A DNA stretch of 64,000 nucleotides from Bacillus taeanensis (GCF_003318295.1 NZ_QOCW01000002.1:1-64000); one strand, 5' to 3'. Counted from the first letter of the stretch, positions 18,989 to 27,634 are shown. Notes: a model not told the origin generated them from the letters alone. Numbers and translations: made by a program.

Positions 18989-19409
18989 CTACTACAGCGG
19001 TATGATATTATCACACATACACATTCCTGCTGTTACAAAAAAATCGATTCAGGAGTATGCAGAAGTTTCAAAAGATCAAAACATCATTCATTTGGAACAA
19101 GAAAATGCGAAAAAAGCAGGTTTTTCTAACATTGTGGCACACGGAATGATCGGTGCCGCATCAGCAGCTCAGGCGGTGGAGAAGTGGATACCTGAATATG
19201 AATTTATTTCTTCTTATCACGTTCGTTTTAAAGCTCCTCATTATGTGAATGAGTCGTTAACGATAAATGGAACAATCATTTCAACAGCAGAAGATTGCAG
19301 TAAAGTGACGATTGAAATAAATGCAGAAACGGAACAAAAAAACGTTATTCTAAAAGGAAAAATCGTTGTTCAATTAAGAAAGGAGAATGGTTATGCTTCT
19401 TCAAAATAA
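18981..19409 (+). CDS. MaoC-like (R)-specific enoyl-CoA hydratase, catalytic half
   Basis: A 142-residue hot-dog protein carrying the hydratase-2 motif DQNIIHLEQENAKKAGF followed by IVAHGMI, with the catalytic aspartate, asparagine and histidine all present. With the preceding half it would interconvert 3-hydroxyacyl-CoA and trans-2-enoyl-CoA. It overlaps both neighbours, which points to coupled translation. Confidence 0.8.
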   Translation: MSNYYSGMILSHIHIPAVTKKSIQEYAEVSKDQNIIHLEQENAKKAGFSNIVAHGMIGAASAAQAVEKWIPEYEFISSYHVRFKAPHYVNESLTINGTIISTAEDCSKVTIEINAETEQKNVILKGKIVVQLRKENGYASSK

Positions 19410-20256
19410 AACGGCTGTTATTACAGGATCATCTCGCGGCATTGGACGAGAAGCAGCAGTAGAATTTGCAAAACAAGGCGCAAACGTAATCGTAAATGGC
19501 AGAAATGAACAGACTGTTCAAGAAGTCGTACAGATTATTAGAAACAATGGGGGAAAAGCAGTACCTGTTATTGGCTCTGTTTCAGATGCTAAAACAGCAG
19601 CTTCTTTAGTCAAAGCAGCTGTTTTTTATTTTGGAAAGCTTGATATTTTAGTAAATAATGCAGGCGTTACATATGATCGTATCTCCTATAAGATGACAGA
19701 AGAAGAATGGGACGATGTAATAAATAGTCATGCAAAAGGAACATTTTTATGTTCAAAAGCAGCAGTTTCACATATGAAGGAAAGAGGAGAAGGGGGCTCT
19801 ATTATTAACTTAACATCATTAGCAGGATTTCAAGGAACAGTAGGGCAGCTAAATTATAGTGCGGCAAAAGCCGCAGTCAATGCGATGACATGGACACTAG
19901 CAAACGAACTTCGTCGATTTCAAATAAACGTAAATGCAGTAGCCCCAGCGGCACTTACAGATATGACAAAACCAATCATTGAAAAAGTAAAAAAAGAAAC
20001 AGAAAAAAGCGGCACCGCTTTTCCTGACTATTGGAAAATTGGTACTGCTTCTGAAGCGGCAAGGTTTATTACTGCTTTAGCTTCTCAGTCTGCTGCTAAG
20101 TTATCCGGTAAAATTTTTTCTGTAAACGGTTCTCAATTAGGAATGTGGGAACAATCTAAACATTACAACCTCTATCATTCAGATCAGTCGTTATCGATTC
20201 AGGAAATATTACAAATATTGAAAGAAATAAAAGACGAATCACAACAGCAGCCATGA
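19393..20256 (+). CDS. SDR-family 3-ketoacyl-CoA reductase
   Basis: Reductase of 287 residues with TGSSRGIG near the N-terminus, NNAG, and the Ser-Tyr-Lys set in SLAGFQGTVGQLNYSAAK. It has a C-terminal extension of about 40 residues beyond FabG. AGGAG at 19381-19385 places the start at the ATG at 19393 rather than 19387. It overlaps the hydratase gene. With the ligase, thiolase and hydratase it completes a beta-oxidation-like cycle except for the enoyl-CoA reductase. Last gene of the operon. Confidence 0.85.
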   Translation: MLLQNKTAVITGSSRGIGREAAVEFAKQGANVIVNGRNEQTVQEVVQIIRNNGGKAVPVIGSVSDAKTAASLVKAAVFYFGKLDILVNNAGVTYDRISYKMTEEEWDDVINSHAKGTFLCSKAAVSHMKERGEGGSIINLTSLAGFQGTVGQLNYSAAKAAVNAMTWTLANELRRFQINVNAVAPAALTDMTKPIIEKVKKETEKSGTAFPDYWKIGTASEAARFITALASQSAAKLSGKIFSVNGSQLGMWEQSKHYNLYHSDQSLSIQEILQILKEIKDESQQQP

Positions 20257-20280
20257 AAACGAATCCTTTAATAAAGAGCC

Positions 20281-20309
20281 TTGCTTTTTATTAAAATGGT
20301 CCTTATAAT
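20281..20309 (+). promoter_or_regulatory. predicted promoter of the LacI-family regulator
   Basis: -35 TTGCTT (20281-20286), 17-bp spacer, -10 TATAAT (20304-20309). Confidence 0.6.
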
Positions 20310-20326
20310 TTGAAATATATCTATTT

Positions 20327-20342
20327 TTGAAATCGATTACAA
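20327..20342. promoter_or_regulatory. predicted autoregulatory operator
   Basis: TTGAAATCGATTACAA, one base from a perfect palindrome with a central CG, lies just downstream of the regulator's promoter. The same half-sites recur at 21434-21464, so the regulator probably controls itself. Confidence 0.6.
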
Positions 20343-20383
20343 TAAACCGATTTATATTACTTTTAAAGAAAGGAGAGAAGCGA

Positions 20384-21376
20384 ATGGTTACAATCGCAGA
20401 TGTTGCTAAATTAGCCGGGTTATCAAGGGCGACTGTGTCGCGGGTTATTAATGATTATCCTTACGTAGCAGAAGAAAAAAAGCAGCGGGTTATTGAGGCG
20501 ATGAATGAGCTTGGTTATTCACCAAATTCTTCTGCCCAAAGACTTCGCACTCAAAAAACGAATACTATTGCTGTTCTAGTTCCAAGACTTGTAAATCCAT
20601 TTTTTGCTTATCTTGTAGAAGGAATTGAGTTTATCGCAATGGAAAATGATCTTCAGCTTTTAATTTGTCAAACAAAATCAGATAAAGACAAAGAAATAAA
20701 GTTTCTTAATCTATTAAAGACAAAGCAGGTGGACGGCCTAATTATGACATCGATTGAAAATGAATGGGAGGTTGTTCAATCTTATTTGCAATATGGCCCG
20801 ATTCTTTTATGCAATGAATACCATCCAAAAGCAGAAGTGCCGATGATCGGTTTAAACCAAGAGCACGGCAGCTATCTTGGTACAAGACATTTAATTGAAA
20901 GAGGTCATAAGAAAATAGCTTTTTGCTTTGGCGGGACGAATAGTTCTTTAGGTGAAGATCGTGAAAAAGGATATCTTAGAGCGCTTCAAGAGTTTGGTCT
21001 AAAATCAAAGGACGAATGGTATTATTACAAGGATTACAGTATTGAAGATGGGAAAAAAGCACTTAGAAAATTTATGTCGTTAAAAGAGCGTCCAACTGCT
21101 GTTTTTACAGGCAGTGATGAAATGGCGGCAGGGATGCTGCAGGAAGCAAAAAAATATGGGTTAGAAATTCCTAGGGATCTTGCCCTGCTGGGGTTTGATG
21201 ATCAGCCAATTGCCTCACTACTAGATCCTGCTCTTACAACCATTCATCAACCAGCAGTTGAGATTGGTAAAAAAGCAATGAATGTGATGAGTGATATGCT
21301 TCAAAAGAAAGTTTCATGGCAGACTAAGCAGCTGTATGAGCTGCCAATTGAGTTAATAGTTAGAGAATCAACATAA
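20384..21376 (+). CDS. LacI-family transcriptional regulator
   Basis: DNA-binding repressor of 330 residues. The N-terminal helix-turn-helix is VTIADVAKLAGLSRATVSRV, with the hinge helix at about 46-60 (SPNSSAQRLR) and a periplasmic-binding-protein-like effector domain after it. The ATG at 20384 follows AAAGGAG; an upstream ATG at 20327 lies inside the operator and lacks a ribosome site. It sits directly before the ThuA operon, and matching palindromes flank both transcription units. The effector is probably a sugar or keto-sugar handled by that operon. Confidence 0.9.
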   Translation: MVTIADVAKLAGLSRATVSRVINDYPYVAEEKKQRVIEAMNELGYSPNSSAQRLRTQKTNTIAVLVPRLVNPFFAYLVEGIEFIAMENDLQLLICQTKSDKDKEIKFLNLLKTKQVDGLIMTSIENEWEVVQSYLQYGPILLCNEYHPKAEVPMIGLNQEHGSYLGTRHLIERGHKKIAFCFGGTNSSLGEDREKGYLRALQEFGLKSKDEWYYYKDYSIEDGKKALRKFMSLKERPTAVFTGSDEMAAGMLQEAKKYGLEIPRDLALLGFDDQPIASLLDPALTTIHQPAVEIGKKAMNVMSDMLQKKVSWQTKQLYELPIELIVREST

Positions 21377-21392
21377 AAATAAAAAAATTAAA

Positions 21393-21424
21393 ACAACATA
21401 TTGCAACCGTTTGCAATATGTTGT
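21393..21424. promoter_or_regulatory. 14-bp-arm palindrome over the thuA -35 region
   Basis: ACAACATATTGCAA (21393-21406), CCGT, TTGCAATATGTTGT (21411-21424). It contains a LacI/cre-like core TTGCAACCGTTTGCAA. No T run follows, so an operator fits better than a terminator, though it could also end the regulator's transcript. Confidence 0.6.
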
Positions 21425-21429
21425 AAAAT
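21401..21429 (+). promoter_or_regulatory. predicted promoter of the ThuA operon
   Basis: -35 TTGCAA (21401-21406), 17-bp spacer, -10 TAAAAT (21424-21429). One palindrome covers the -35 and spacer, the next begins near the expected start of transcription. Confidence 0.5.
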
Positions 21430-21433
21430 TTAA

Positions 21434-21464
21434 ATTGAGATCGATTTCAGAAATCGATCTCAAT
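21434..21464. promoter_or_regulatory. double LacI-type operator of the ThuA operon
   Basis: ATTGAGATCGATTT, CAG, AAATCGATCTCAAT: a perfect palindrome with 14-bp arms made of two overlapping LacI-type sites, GAGATCGATTTC and GAAATCGATCTC. It shares the ATCGAT core with the site before the regulator gene. Confidence 0.75.
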
Positions 21465-21541
21465 AAAAGGACATCATGAACTTCTTTGAATAGTTTGTAA
21501 AAGGATAAAAATAAATAAATAGTAAGGTTAGGTGGTTAATA

Positions 21542-22270
21542 ATGATTAAAGTAACTGTTTGGAATGAAAACCGTCATGAAAAGAAAAATCCAGTTGTAAG
21601 TGAAATTTATCCGAATGGCATTCACGGGGCAATTGCTGGCTTTTTGAATGAAGAAGGATTTGACGCAGGAACGGCAACGCTTGATGAGCCGGAACACGGA
21701 TTAACAGATGAAGTATTAAATAGCACAGATGTACTTGTTTGGTGGGGACATCTTGCTCATGATGAAGTTAGTGATGAAATCGTTCACAAAGTGCAGCAGC
21801 GGGTGCTGGATGGAATGGGGTTAATTGTTCTTCACTCAGGTCACTTTTCAAAAATCTTTAAAACATTAATGGGAACAAGCTGTGATTTAAAATGGCGTGA
21901 AGCTGATGAAAAGGAACGTTTGTGGGTAGTAAATCCGAGTCATCCGATTGTTGAAGACATTGGAGAATATATTGAACTTGAAAAAGAAGAAATGTATGGG
22001 GAACATTTTGATATTCCAGCACCTGATGAGCTTATTTTCACAAGCTGGTTTGAAGGCGGCGAAGTATTCCGAAGCGGGTGTACATATACGCGCGGAAACG
22101 GAAAAGTATTTTACTTTAGACCTGGTCATGAAACATATCCGACTTATCATAACCAAGACATTCAGCGTGTCATTATTAATGCAGTAAAGTGGGCGCAGCC
22201 TGTTAAACGCAATCGTCCTGTTTATGGAAATGCACAGCCTTTAGAGAAAATTTCAATAAAATCAAACTAA
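21542..22270 (+). CDS. ThuA-like protein
   Basis: A 242-residue protein of the ThuA (trehalose utilization) family, which has a glutamine-amidotransferase-like fold. Visible motifs are [22 protein letters not shown] and [25 protein letters not shown] residues near the C-terminus (split by family gaps). In Rhizobiaceae, ThuA works with an oxidoreductase on 3-keto-disaccharides. First gene of a four-gene sugar operon. The ATG at 21542 has AGGTGG six bases before it. The exact reaction is not known. Confidence 0.8.
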   Translation: MIKVTVWNENRHEKKNPVVSEIYPNGIHGAIAGFLNEEGFDAGTATLDEPEHGLTDEVLNSTDVLVWWGHLAHDEVSDEIVHKVQQRVLDGMGLIVLHSGHFSKIFKTLMGTSCDLKWREADEKERLWVVNPSHPIVEDIGEYIELEKEEMYGEHFDIPAPDELIFTSWFEGGEVFRSGCTYTRGNGKVFYFRPGHETYPTYHNQDIQRVIINAVKWAQPVKRNRPVYGNAQPLEKISIKSN

Positions 22271-22300
22271 TCATACATCATATTTAAGGAGGAAAATAAA

Positions 22301-23326
22301 ATGGGGAAATTAAAAATTGGAGTTATCGGATGTGGAAGTATTGCACAGCATCGTCATTTGCCGGAATATGCTTTTAATAAAGAAGTAGAACTAACTGCTG
22401 TGTGCGATCTTAACGAAGCGCGCGCGAAAGAAGTGGCAGAAAAATATGGTGTACAAGCTTATATAAATTATGAAGAACTTCTTAACAGCGCAGATGTAGA
22501 TGCGGTTAGCGTATGTACACCGAATTATCTTCATGCATCCATTTCTATTGCTGCATTAAATGCCGGAAAACATGTATTATGTGAAAAACCAATGGCTACT
22601 TCAAAAGAAGAAGCAGAAGCAATGATTGAAGCGGCAAGTAAAAGCGGAAAAAAATTAATGATCGCTCATAATCAGCGCTTCGTAAAATCACATCAAAAAG
22701 CACGTCAGCTTATTGAAAACGGTGAAATCGGAAAAATTTACAGCTTTCGCACAGCATTCGGTCATGGTGGACCTGAAGGCTGGAGTGTAGAAGGTAAAGA
22801 AGGCTGGTTTTTCCAAAAAGAAAAAGCATTCGTCGGTGCGATGGGAGATCTTGGGGTTCACAAAACAGATTTACTTCGTTATGTGTTGGGAGAAGAAATT
22901 GTTGAAGTAGGAGCGTTTGTAGAAACAAGTGCTAAAGATTTTGCAGATGTTGATGATAATGCGGTATGTGTATTGAAAACAGAAAGCGGAATTGTTGGAA
23001 CACTTGCTGCAAGTTGGGCTTATGTAGGAAAAGAAGATAATTCAACGATTATTTACGGTGAAAAAGCGGTTCTTCGTTTAGAAGAAGATCCCAACTATTC
23101 ATTAGTTGTACAGTATGCAAATGGTGAAGTTGTCAACTATGAACTTGGCAAAATTCAATCAAATGAAGAAGGCGGACAGCAAAACTCCCATGTTGTGGAA
23201 CAATTTGTTGATGCTGTATTAAATGATAAAGAACCACTTGTTACTGGAGAAGAAGGAATGAAATCATTAGCTGTTATTTTAGCAGCACTTGAATCAAATG
23301 AAACAAAGACAATTACACAGATATAA
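22301..23326 (+). CDS. Gfo/Idh/MocA-family oxidoreductase (first of pair)
   Basis: NAD(P)-dependent sugar oxidoreductase of 341 residues. The Rossmann motif GVIGCGSIAQHRH is at the N-terminus and the catalytic EKP motif in VLCEKPMATS near residue 97. It probably oxidises or reduces a glycoside, inositol or keto-sugar. It lies 30 bp after thuA with AAGGAGG, and 14 bp before a paralogue with which it shares only the family core. Confidence 0.88.
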   Translation: MGKLKIGVIGCGSIAQHRHLPEYAFNKEVELTAVCDLNEARAKEVAEKYGVQAYINYEELLNSADVDAVSVCTPNYLHASISIAALNAGKHVLCEKPMATSKEEAEAMIEAASKSGKKLMIAHNQRFVKSHQKARQLIENGEIGKIYSFRTAFGHGGPEGWSVEGKEGWFFQKEKAFVGAMGDLGVHKTDLLRYVLGEEIVEVGAFVETSAKDFADVDDNAVCVLKTESGIVGTLAASWAYVGKEDNSTIIYGEKAVLRLEEDPNYSLVVQYANGEVVNYELGKIQSNEEGGQQNSHVVEQFVDAVLNDKEPLVTGEEGMKSLAVILAALESNETKTITQI

Positions 23327-23340
23327 TTTGAGGTGTTTTC

Positions 23341-24375
23341 ATGAGTAAACTTCGATTAGGAATTATTGGGGTTGGCGGTATTGCACAGGACCGCCACATT
23401 CCTGCATTTTTACAGTTAAAAGATAACGTTACGATTGCTGCATTAAGTGATGTAAACCTAGAACGTGCAAAAGAAGCGGCGGCAAAATTTGATATTCCTC
23501 ACGTGTTTGAAAATTATGAGGAGATGTTTAATGAAGTAGATGCGGTTTGTATTTGCACACCAAATAAGTTTCACGCTGAAATTTCAATTACCGCACTACA
23601 ATCAGGTGTCCATGTATTATGTGAAAAACCGATGGCATTATCTGCTGAAGAATGTGAAGCGATGCTCGAGGCGTCTAAAAAAGCAGATAAAGTACTAGCA
23701 ATTGCTTATCACTATCGTTTTATGAAAGAAGCTCAGGCTGCTAAAAGAATGATAACAAATAAAGAAATTGGTACACCACTTGTTGTGAGGGTACAGGCAT
23801 TAAGGCGTCGGAAGGTTCCCGGCTGGGGCGTATTTACAAATAAAGAACTGCAGGGGGGCGGCAGTTTAATTGATTACGGCTGTCATCTCTTAGATTTAGC
23901 GCTCTGGTTAATGGGAAATCCAAAGCATGTGGAAGTAACAGGGACAGCATATAATGCACTTAGCAAAACGCCAAATCAAGTCAATTTATGGGGAGCGTTT
24001 GATCACCAAACATTTAATGTAGATGATCATGTAACAGCTTACATTAAATTTGAAAATGGCGCTTCACTGCTGCTTGAAACATCTTGGGCAGCAAATATTA
24101 AAGATGATGCAGAGCATCTCAGTATTTCAGGTGTAGATGGCGGTTTAGATTTGTTTCCATTTCAGCTTTATCAAGCAAAAAACGGAATGTTAATAAACAG
24201 TGAAGCGGCATGGATTCCTGGAGAAGATAATCCTGGCGTTCCGCAAGCAAGAAATTTTGTACAAGCTTGTTTAGGAAAAGAAGAATTGATTGTGAAGCCT
24301 GAAGAAGCGATGCAGGTTTCAGAAATTATTGACGCTATTTATGAAAGCAGTTCAAGTAAAGAGCTGTTTGTATAA
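23341..24375 (+). CDS. Gfo/Idh/MocA-family oxidoreductase (second of pair)
   Basis: A 344-residue oxidoreductase with GIIGVGGIAQDRHIP at the N-terminus and VLCEKPMALS near residue 98; later GGGSLIDYGCHLLDLALWLMG provides the substrate-side aspartate and histidine. Two such enzymes side by side suggest sequential redox steps, for example oxidation of a glycoside to a 3-keto form and re-reduction of the released keto-sugar. That pathway assignment is inference. Confidence 0.88.
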   Translation: MSKLRLGIIGVGGIAQDRHIPAFLQLKDNVTIAALSDVNLERAKEAAAKFDIPHVFENYEEMFNEVDAVCICTPNKFHAEISITALQSGVHVLCEKPMALSAEECEAMLEASKKADKVLAIAYHYRFMKEAQAAKRMITNKEIGTPLVVRVQALRRRKVPGWGVFTNKELQGGGSLIDYGCHLLDLALWLMGNPKHVEVTGTAYNALSKTPNQVNLWGAFDHQTFNVDDHVTAYIKFENGASLLLETSWAANIKDDAEHLSISGVDGGLDLFPFQLYQAKNGMLINSEAAWIPGEDNPGVPQARNFVQACLGKEELIVKPEEAMQVSEIIDAIYESSSSKELFV

Positions 24376-24405
24376 ATTTTTATTGCGAAGAGAGGAGAGG
24401 AAGTT

Positions 24406-25374
24406 ATGAAATTAGGTGTGTTTACTGTATTATTTTCTGATCAATCATTTGAAAGAATGCTTGATACTGTAAAAGAAGCAGGATTACATGCAGTTGAAAT
24501 TGGGACGGGGTGTTATCCGGGAAATGCGCATTGTGATTTGGATGCATTATTAGCAAGTGAAGAAGCGCGTAAGGAGTATATAAAAAAGGTAGAGGAGCGC
24601 GGTTTAACGATCAGCGCTTTCAGCTGTCACGGTAATCCAATTTCTCCAGAAAAATCTTTTGCAGAAGAATCACATGATACGCTGTTAAAAACAATTAAGC
24701 TTGCATCCCTATTAAATGTCCCTGTTGTTAATTGCTTTTCAGGGACAGCAGGAGATCATGAAGAAGCGAAGTATCCAAACTGGCCTGTGACACCTTGGCC
24801 GAATGAATATGGGGACGTCTTAAAATGGCAGTGGGAAGAAAAGCTTATTCCATATTGGAAAGAAGTTGGGAAGTTTGCGAAAGAACATAACGTAAAAATT
24901 GGCTTAGAGCTTCACGGCGGTTTCTTAGTTCACACTCCTTATACGCTATTAAAACTTCGTGAAGAAACATGCGATGCGATCGGCGCAAACCTCGATCCAA
25001 GTCATTTATGGTGGCAGGGCATTGATCCAGTTGCCGCAATTAAAATTTTAGCAAAAGAAAATGCAATTCATCATTTCCATGCGAAAGATACGTATATTGA
25101 TCAAGATAATGTTAACATGTACGGTTTAACAGATATGCAGCCATATGGAGATGTTCAAACTCGTGCATGGTCATTCCGCTCGGTTGGCTGCGGGCATGGC
25201 TTAAAAGAATGGTCCGATATGATGAGTGCGCTTCGTACGTATGGATATGATTATGTTGTTAGCATTGAACATGAAGATCCAATTATGTCTATTGAAGAAG
25301 GATTTAAACGAGCTGTAACAAACCTTCAATCCGTATTAATTGAAGATTCACCATCACAAATGTGGTGGGTGTAA
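24406..25374 (+). CDS. sugar phosphate isomerase/epimerase (AP-endonuclease-2 TIM barrel)
   Basis: TIM-barrel metal enzyme of 322 residues related to IolE, xylose isomerase and keto-sugar lyases. Metal-ligand candidates are the glutamate in KIGLELHGGF, the aspartate and histidine in NLDPSHLWWQ, the histidine pair in HHFHAKD and the glutamate in VSIEHED. Members of this fold in similar clusters open 3-keto-glycosides by beta-elimination or isomerise inosose. Last gene of the ThuA operon; a strong terminator follows. Confidence 0.87.
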   Translation: MKLGVFTVLFSDQSFERMLDTVKEAGLHAVEIGTGCYPGNAHCDLDALLASEEARKEYIKKVEERGLTISAFSCHGNPISPEKSFAEESHDTLLKTIKLASLLNVPVVNCFSGTAGDHEEAKYPNWPVTPWPNEYGDVLKWQWEEKLIPYWKEVGKFAKEHNVKIGLELHGGFLVHTPYTLLKLREETCDAIGANLDPSHLWWQGIDPVAAIKILAKENAIHHFHAKDTYIDQDNVNMYGLTDMQPYGDVQTRAWSFRSVGCGHGLKEWSDMMSALRTYGYDYVVSIEHEDPIMSIEEGFKRAVTNLQSVLIEDSPSQMWWV

Positions 25375-25380
25375 ATAGTA

Positions 25381-25412
25381 AGAAGACTGCTGATAAGTTT
25401 CAGCAGTCTTCT
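25381..25412 (+). terminator. terminator of the ThuA operon
   Basis: Perfect stem AGAAGACTGCTGA (25381-25393) with TCAGCAGTCTTCT (25400-25412), then TTTT. Confidence 0.9.
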
Positions 25413-25500
25413 TTTTAATAGCTAATCACCAAAAGATAAATGAGAGATCCTATATAATAAAGTTTAGATGAATATAAACAACAACAAAGGAGTGGTTGTG

Positions 25501-25827
25501 ATGAGAAAATTAGAAAATATAAATGAAGTAAATGCGTTTATTAAAGAAAACGAATTAGCTTTTTTATATATTTCAACATCAACATGTAGTGTATGTCATG
25601 CATTAAAGCCGAAAGTGGAACAGTTATTAATAAAATTTCCAGACATTAAAACGGGTTACATAGATGCCGAAGAGTTAACTGAAGTGGCAGGTCGTTTTTC
25701 TATTTTTACTGTTCCTGTTCTGCTGTTATTTGTAAATGAAAAGGAAACACTTCGTAAAGCTCGAATTGTTCATTTAGATGAATTAGAGCGAGACATTCAC
25801 AAAATTGTTAGTCTATTTAAAGCATAA
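25501..25827 (+). CDS. thioredoxin-like protein
   Basis: A 108-residue thioredoxin-fold protein with redox motif CSVC near residue 30, which differs from the classical CGPC. The conserved cis-proline appears in FTVPVLLLF. AAAGGAGTGG precedes the ATG at 25501 by eight bases; the upstream in-frame ATG at 25468 has no ribosome site. It resembles the small thioredoxin-like proteins YdbP/YusE of B. subtilis. Partner unknown. It is 29 bp before mscS and may be co-transcribed. Confidence 0.82.
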   Translation: MRKLENINEVNAFIKENELAFLYISTSTCSVCHALKPKVEQLLIKFPDIKTGYIDAEELTEVAGRFSIFTVPVLLLFVNEKETLRKARIVHLDELERDIHKIVSLFKA

Positions 25828-25856
25828 ACGTTTATTAAAAGGGAAAGGAGAGAACC

Positions 25857-27011
25857 ATGCTTTTTTCAATATCATTTTTTTATTTTATAGAACAACTTAA
25901 TTTTTTGCAGAATTGGTCGTTTTGGGTGAGTGTTTTGTTATTTTTTTCAGGTGTGTGTACGATTTTATTATTAAGGCTGCTAATTCGGTTTTTTGTTATG
26001 AAAACAACGAAACGAAATGAACGACTGCAGCAAAAAATTGCTCCATTTATTTTATCGTTTATAAATTGGTTATCAATTTATGCTGTGCTTCTCTTTATAC
26101 TTATCTATTTTGCGGACTCTAAATGGATGTTTAGCAGTATTTTTTCACTTGGTAAAGTGGAGGTTTCCCTGTTTCTTATCATCATTGCTGTTTTAATTAT
26201 TTCATTTGCTCACCGGGCATCTAAACTTGCAACAAAAACATTGCTTCCAACAATTTATGAACGCTATAGTCTAGACAGTGGCCTTCGGTTTACATTTGAT
26301 CGTTTTTTTTATTATGGCATCATGGTGTTTGCTGTTATTATTAGTTTAAATACGGTGGGCATTGATCTTAGTGTCCTAACCGTTTTTGCGGGAGTAATTG
26401 GTGTAGGGATTGGTTTTGGAATGCAAAATATTGCCTCAAATTTCATTTCCGGTTTAATTATTTTATTTGAACGTCCTATAAAAGTTGGGGACCGCATTAT
26501 TATTAACGATATTGTAGGAGATGTAGAAAAAATAAATATGCGGGCCACTGTCGTAAAAACGTTAAATAACGAGCATATTATTATCCCAAATTCTTATTTT
26601 TTAGAAGACAATGTTGTGAATCACTCTTATGGAGATCCAAGAATACGCCTTGTTATTCCAATTGGTGTGGCTTATGGCTCCGGTGTAGAGTTCGTTAAAA
26701 GTCTCTTAGAAAAAGCTGCAGAAGATGAAGCAAAAGAATCTAAGGTTATATTAAGTCAGCCAAAACCTTTTGTGAATTTTGTTGGTTTTGGTGATTCTTC
26801 ACTGGATTTTGAGCTATTTATATGGATTTCAAATCCTAAACATGCCGTTATAACAAGAAGCAGCATGAATTTTCGCATTAACCGGGCTTTTAACGAATAT
26901 AAAATTGAAATCCCTTTTCCGCAGCGTGATCTTCATGTTCGTACTGTTGATGAAGAAATAATAAAACAGCTTTCCACAGCAAGTAAACCTACTAAATCTG
27001 AAAAGAATTAA
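25857..27011 (+). CDS. MscS-family mechanosensitive ion channel
   Basis: A 384-residue membrane protein with four hydrophobic segments in the first half. The pore-lining helix and beta-domain are unmistakable: FAGVIGVGIGFGMQNIASNFISGLIILFERPIKVGD. A C-terminal alpha/beta vestibule ends with FPFPQRDLHVR-type residues. It releases solutes at low osmolarity. With MscL at 11363 the window has two mechanosensitive channels. The ATG at 25857 follows AAAGGAGAG. Confidence 0.92.
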   Translation: MLFSISFFYFIEQLNFLQNWSFWVSVLLFFSGVCTILLLRLLIRFFVMKTTKRNERLQQKIAPFILSFINWLSIYAVLLFILIYFADSKWMFSSIFSLGKVEVSLFLIIIAVLIISFAHRASKLATKTLLPTIYERYSLDSGLRFTFDRFFYYGIMVFAVIISLNTVGIDLSVLTVFAGVIGVGIGFGMQNIASNFISGLIILFERPIKVGDRIIINDIVGDVEKINMRATVVKTLNNEHIIIPNSYFLEDNVVNHSYGDPRIRLVIPIGVAYGSGVEFVKSLLEKAAEDEAKESKVILSQPKPFVNFVGFGDSSLDFELFIWISNPKHAVITRSSMNFRINRAFNEYKIEIPFPQRDLHVRTVDEEIIKQLSTASKPTKSEKN

Positions 27012-27090
27012 TCACAATTTTTAACAAATTATTAATAAAAAGTTAAAAATTTCATGATAAAATGAAAATAAAAAAGAGGTGGATGCTGCT

Positions 27091-27579
27091 TTGCTTGAAC
27101 AATTTGCAGCGCTTTGCTTAGGTGTTCATATTTTTGCTGGCTTTTTAAGTTTAATTATTGGACTATTTTCAATGGTTGCCCCGAAACGAAAAGGAAAACA
27201 TACAATGGCAGGAAAGTTATATCACGGACTTGTTTTAATTGTGTGTGTAACAGCAGTAATTATGGCGATTCTTCATTGGGACGTAAGCAGTTATCTTTTT
27301 TATATTGCGCTGTTTAGTTATGCGTTTGCTTTTTATGGCTATAATGCAGGAAAAAGAAAATATAAAGGGTGGCTCTCTCACCATATCTCAGGAATGTTAG
27401 GTTCATATATTGCGATGGTGACAGCACTATTAGTCGTAAATCAAGAAAACATCCCATTACTTAACGAGCTTCCTTCATTATTTGTTTGGTTTTTTCCAAC
27501 AATCATCGGTTCTCCTATCATTGCATTTGTAACAAGAAAAACACTAAAAGTATCCCCAAAAACGAGTGTAAAATTATAA
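27091..27579 (+). CDS. integral membrane protein of unknown function
   Basis: About 162 residues with four to five hydrophobic helices and conserved-looking histidines near the membrane (GVHIFAGF, KHTMAGKLYHG, GWLSHHISGMLGSY). The pattern is like DUF2306-type membrane proteins. GAGGTG at 27075-27080 fits a TTG start at 27091; a GTG at 27079 lies inside the ribosome site. Function not known. Confidence 0.65.
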   Translation: MLEQFAALCLGVHIFAGFLSLIIGLFSMVAPKRKGKHTMAGKLYHGLVLIVCVTAVIMAILHWDVSSYLFYIALFSYAFAFYGYNAGKRKYKGWLSHHISGMLGSYIAMVTALLVVNQENIPLLNELPSLFVWFFPTIIGSPIIAFVTRKTLKVSPKTSVKL

Positions 27580-27592
27580 TGATGGTCTAATC

Positions 27593-27634
27593 AAAAAATG
27601 AGTGCTAACAATTAATTGTTAGCACTCATTTTTT
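27593..27634. terminator. bidirectional terminator, perfect 42-base palindrome
   Basis: A completely symmetrical palindrome with outer A6/T6 runs, ending both the membrane-protein gene and the radical SAM gene, whose stop codon overlaps it. It contains GAGTGCTAA and TTAGCACTC in the outward order, opposite to a CIRCE heat-shock element. Confidence 0.9.

Noticed and set aside
18981..20256. Polyhydroxyalkanoate synthesis as the role of the thiolase, hydratase and reductase genes.
   Set aside because: No synthase or phasin gene is present, and the BirA operator and bioY link the operon to biotin instead.
27600..27629. CIRCE-like heat-shock operator (GAGTGCTAA and TTAGCACTC half-sites).
   Set aside because: The half-sites are in the reverse order of a CIRCE element (TTAGCACTC-N9-GAGTGCTAA), lie between convergent gene ends, and are part of a 42-base terminator palindrome with A/T tails.
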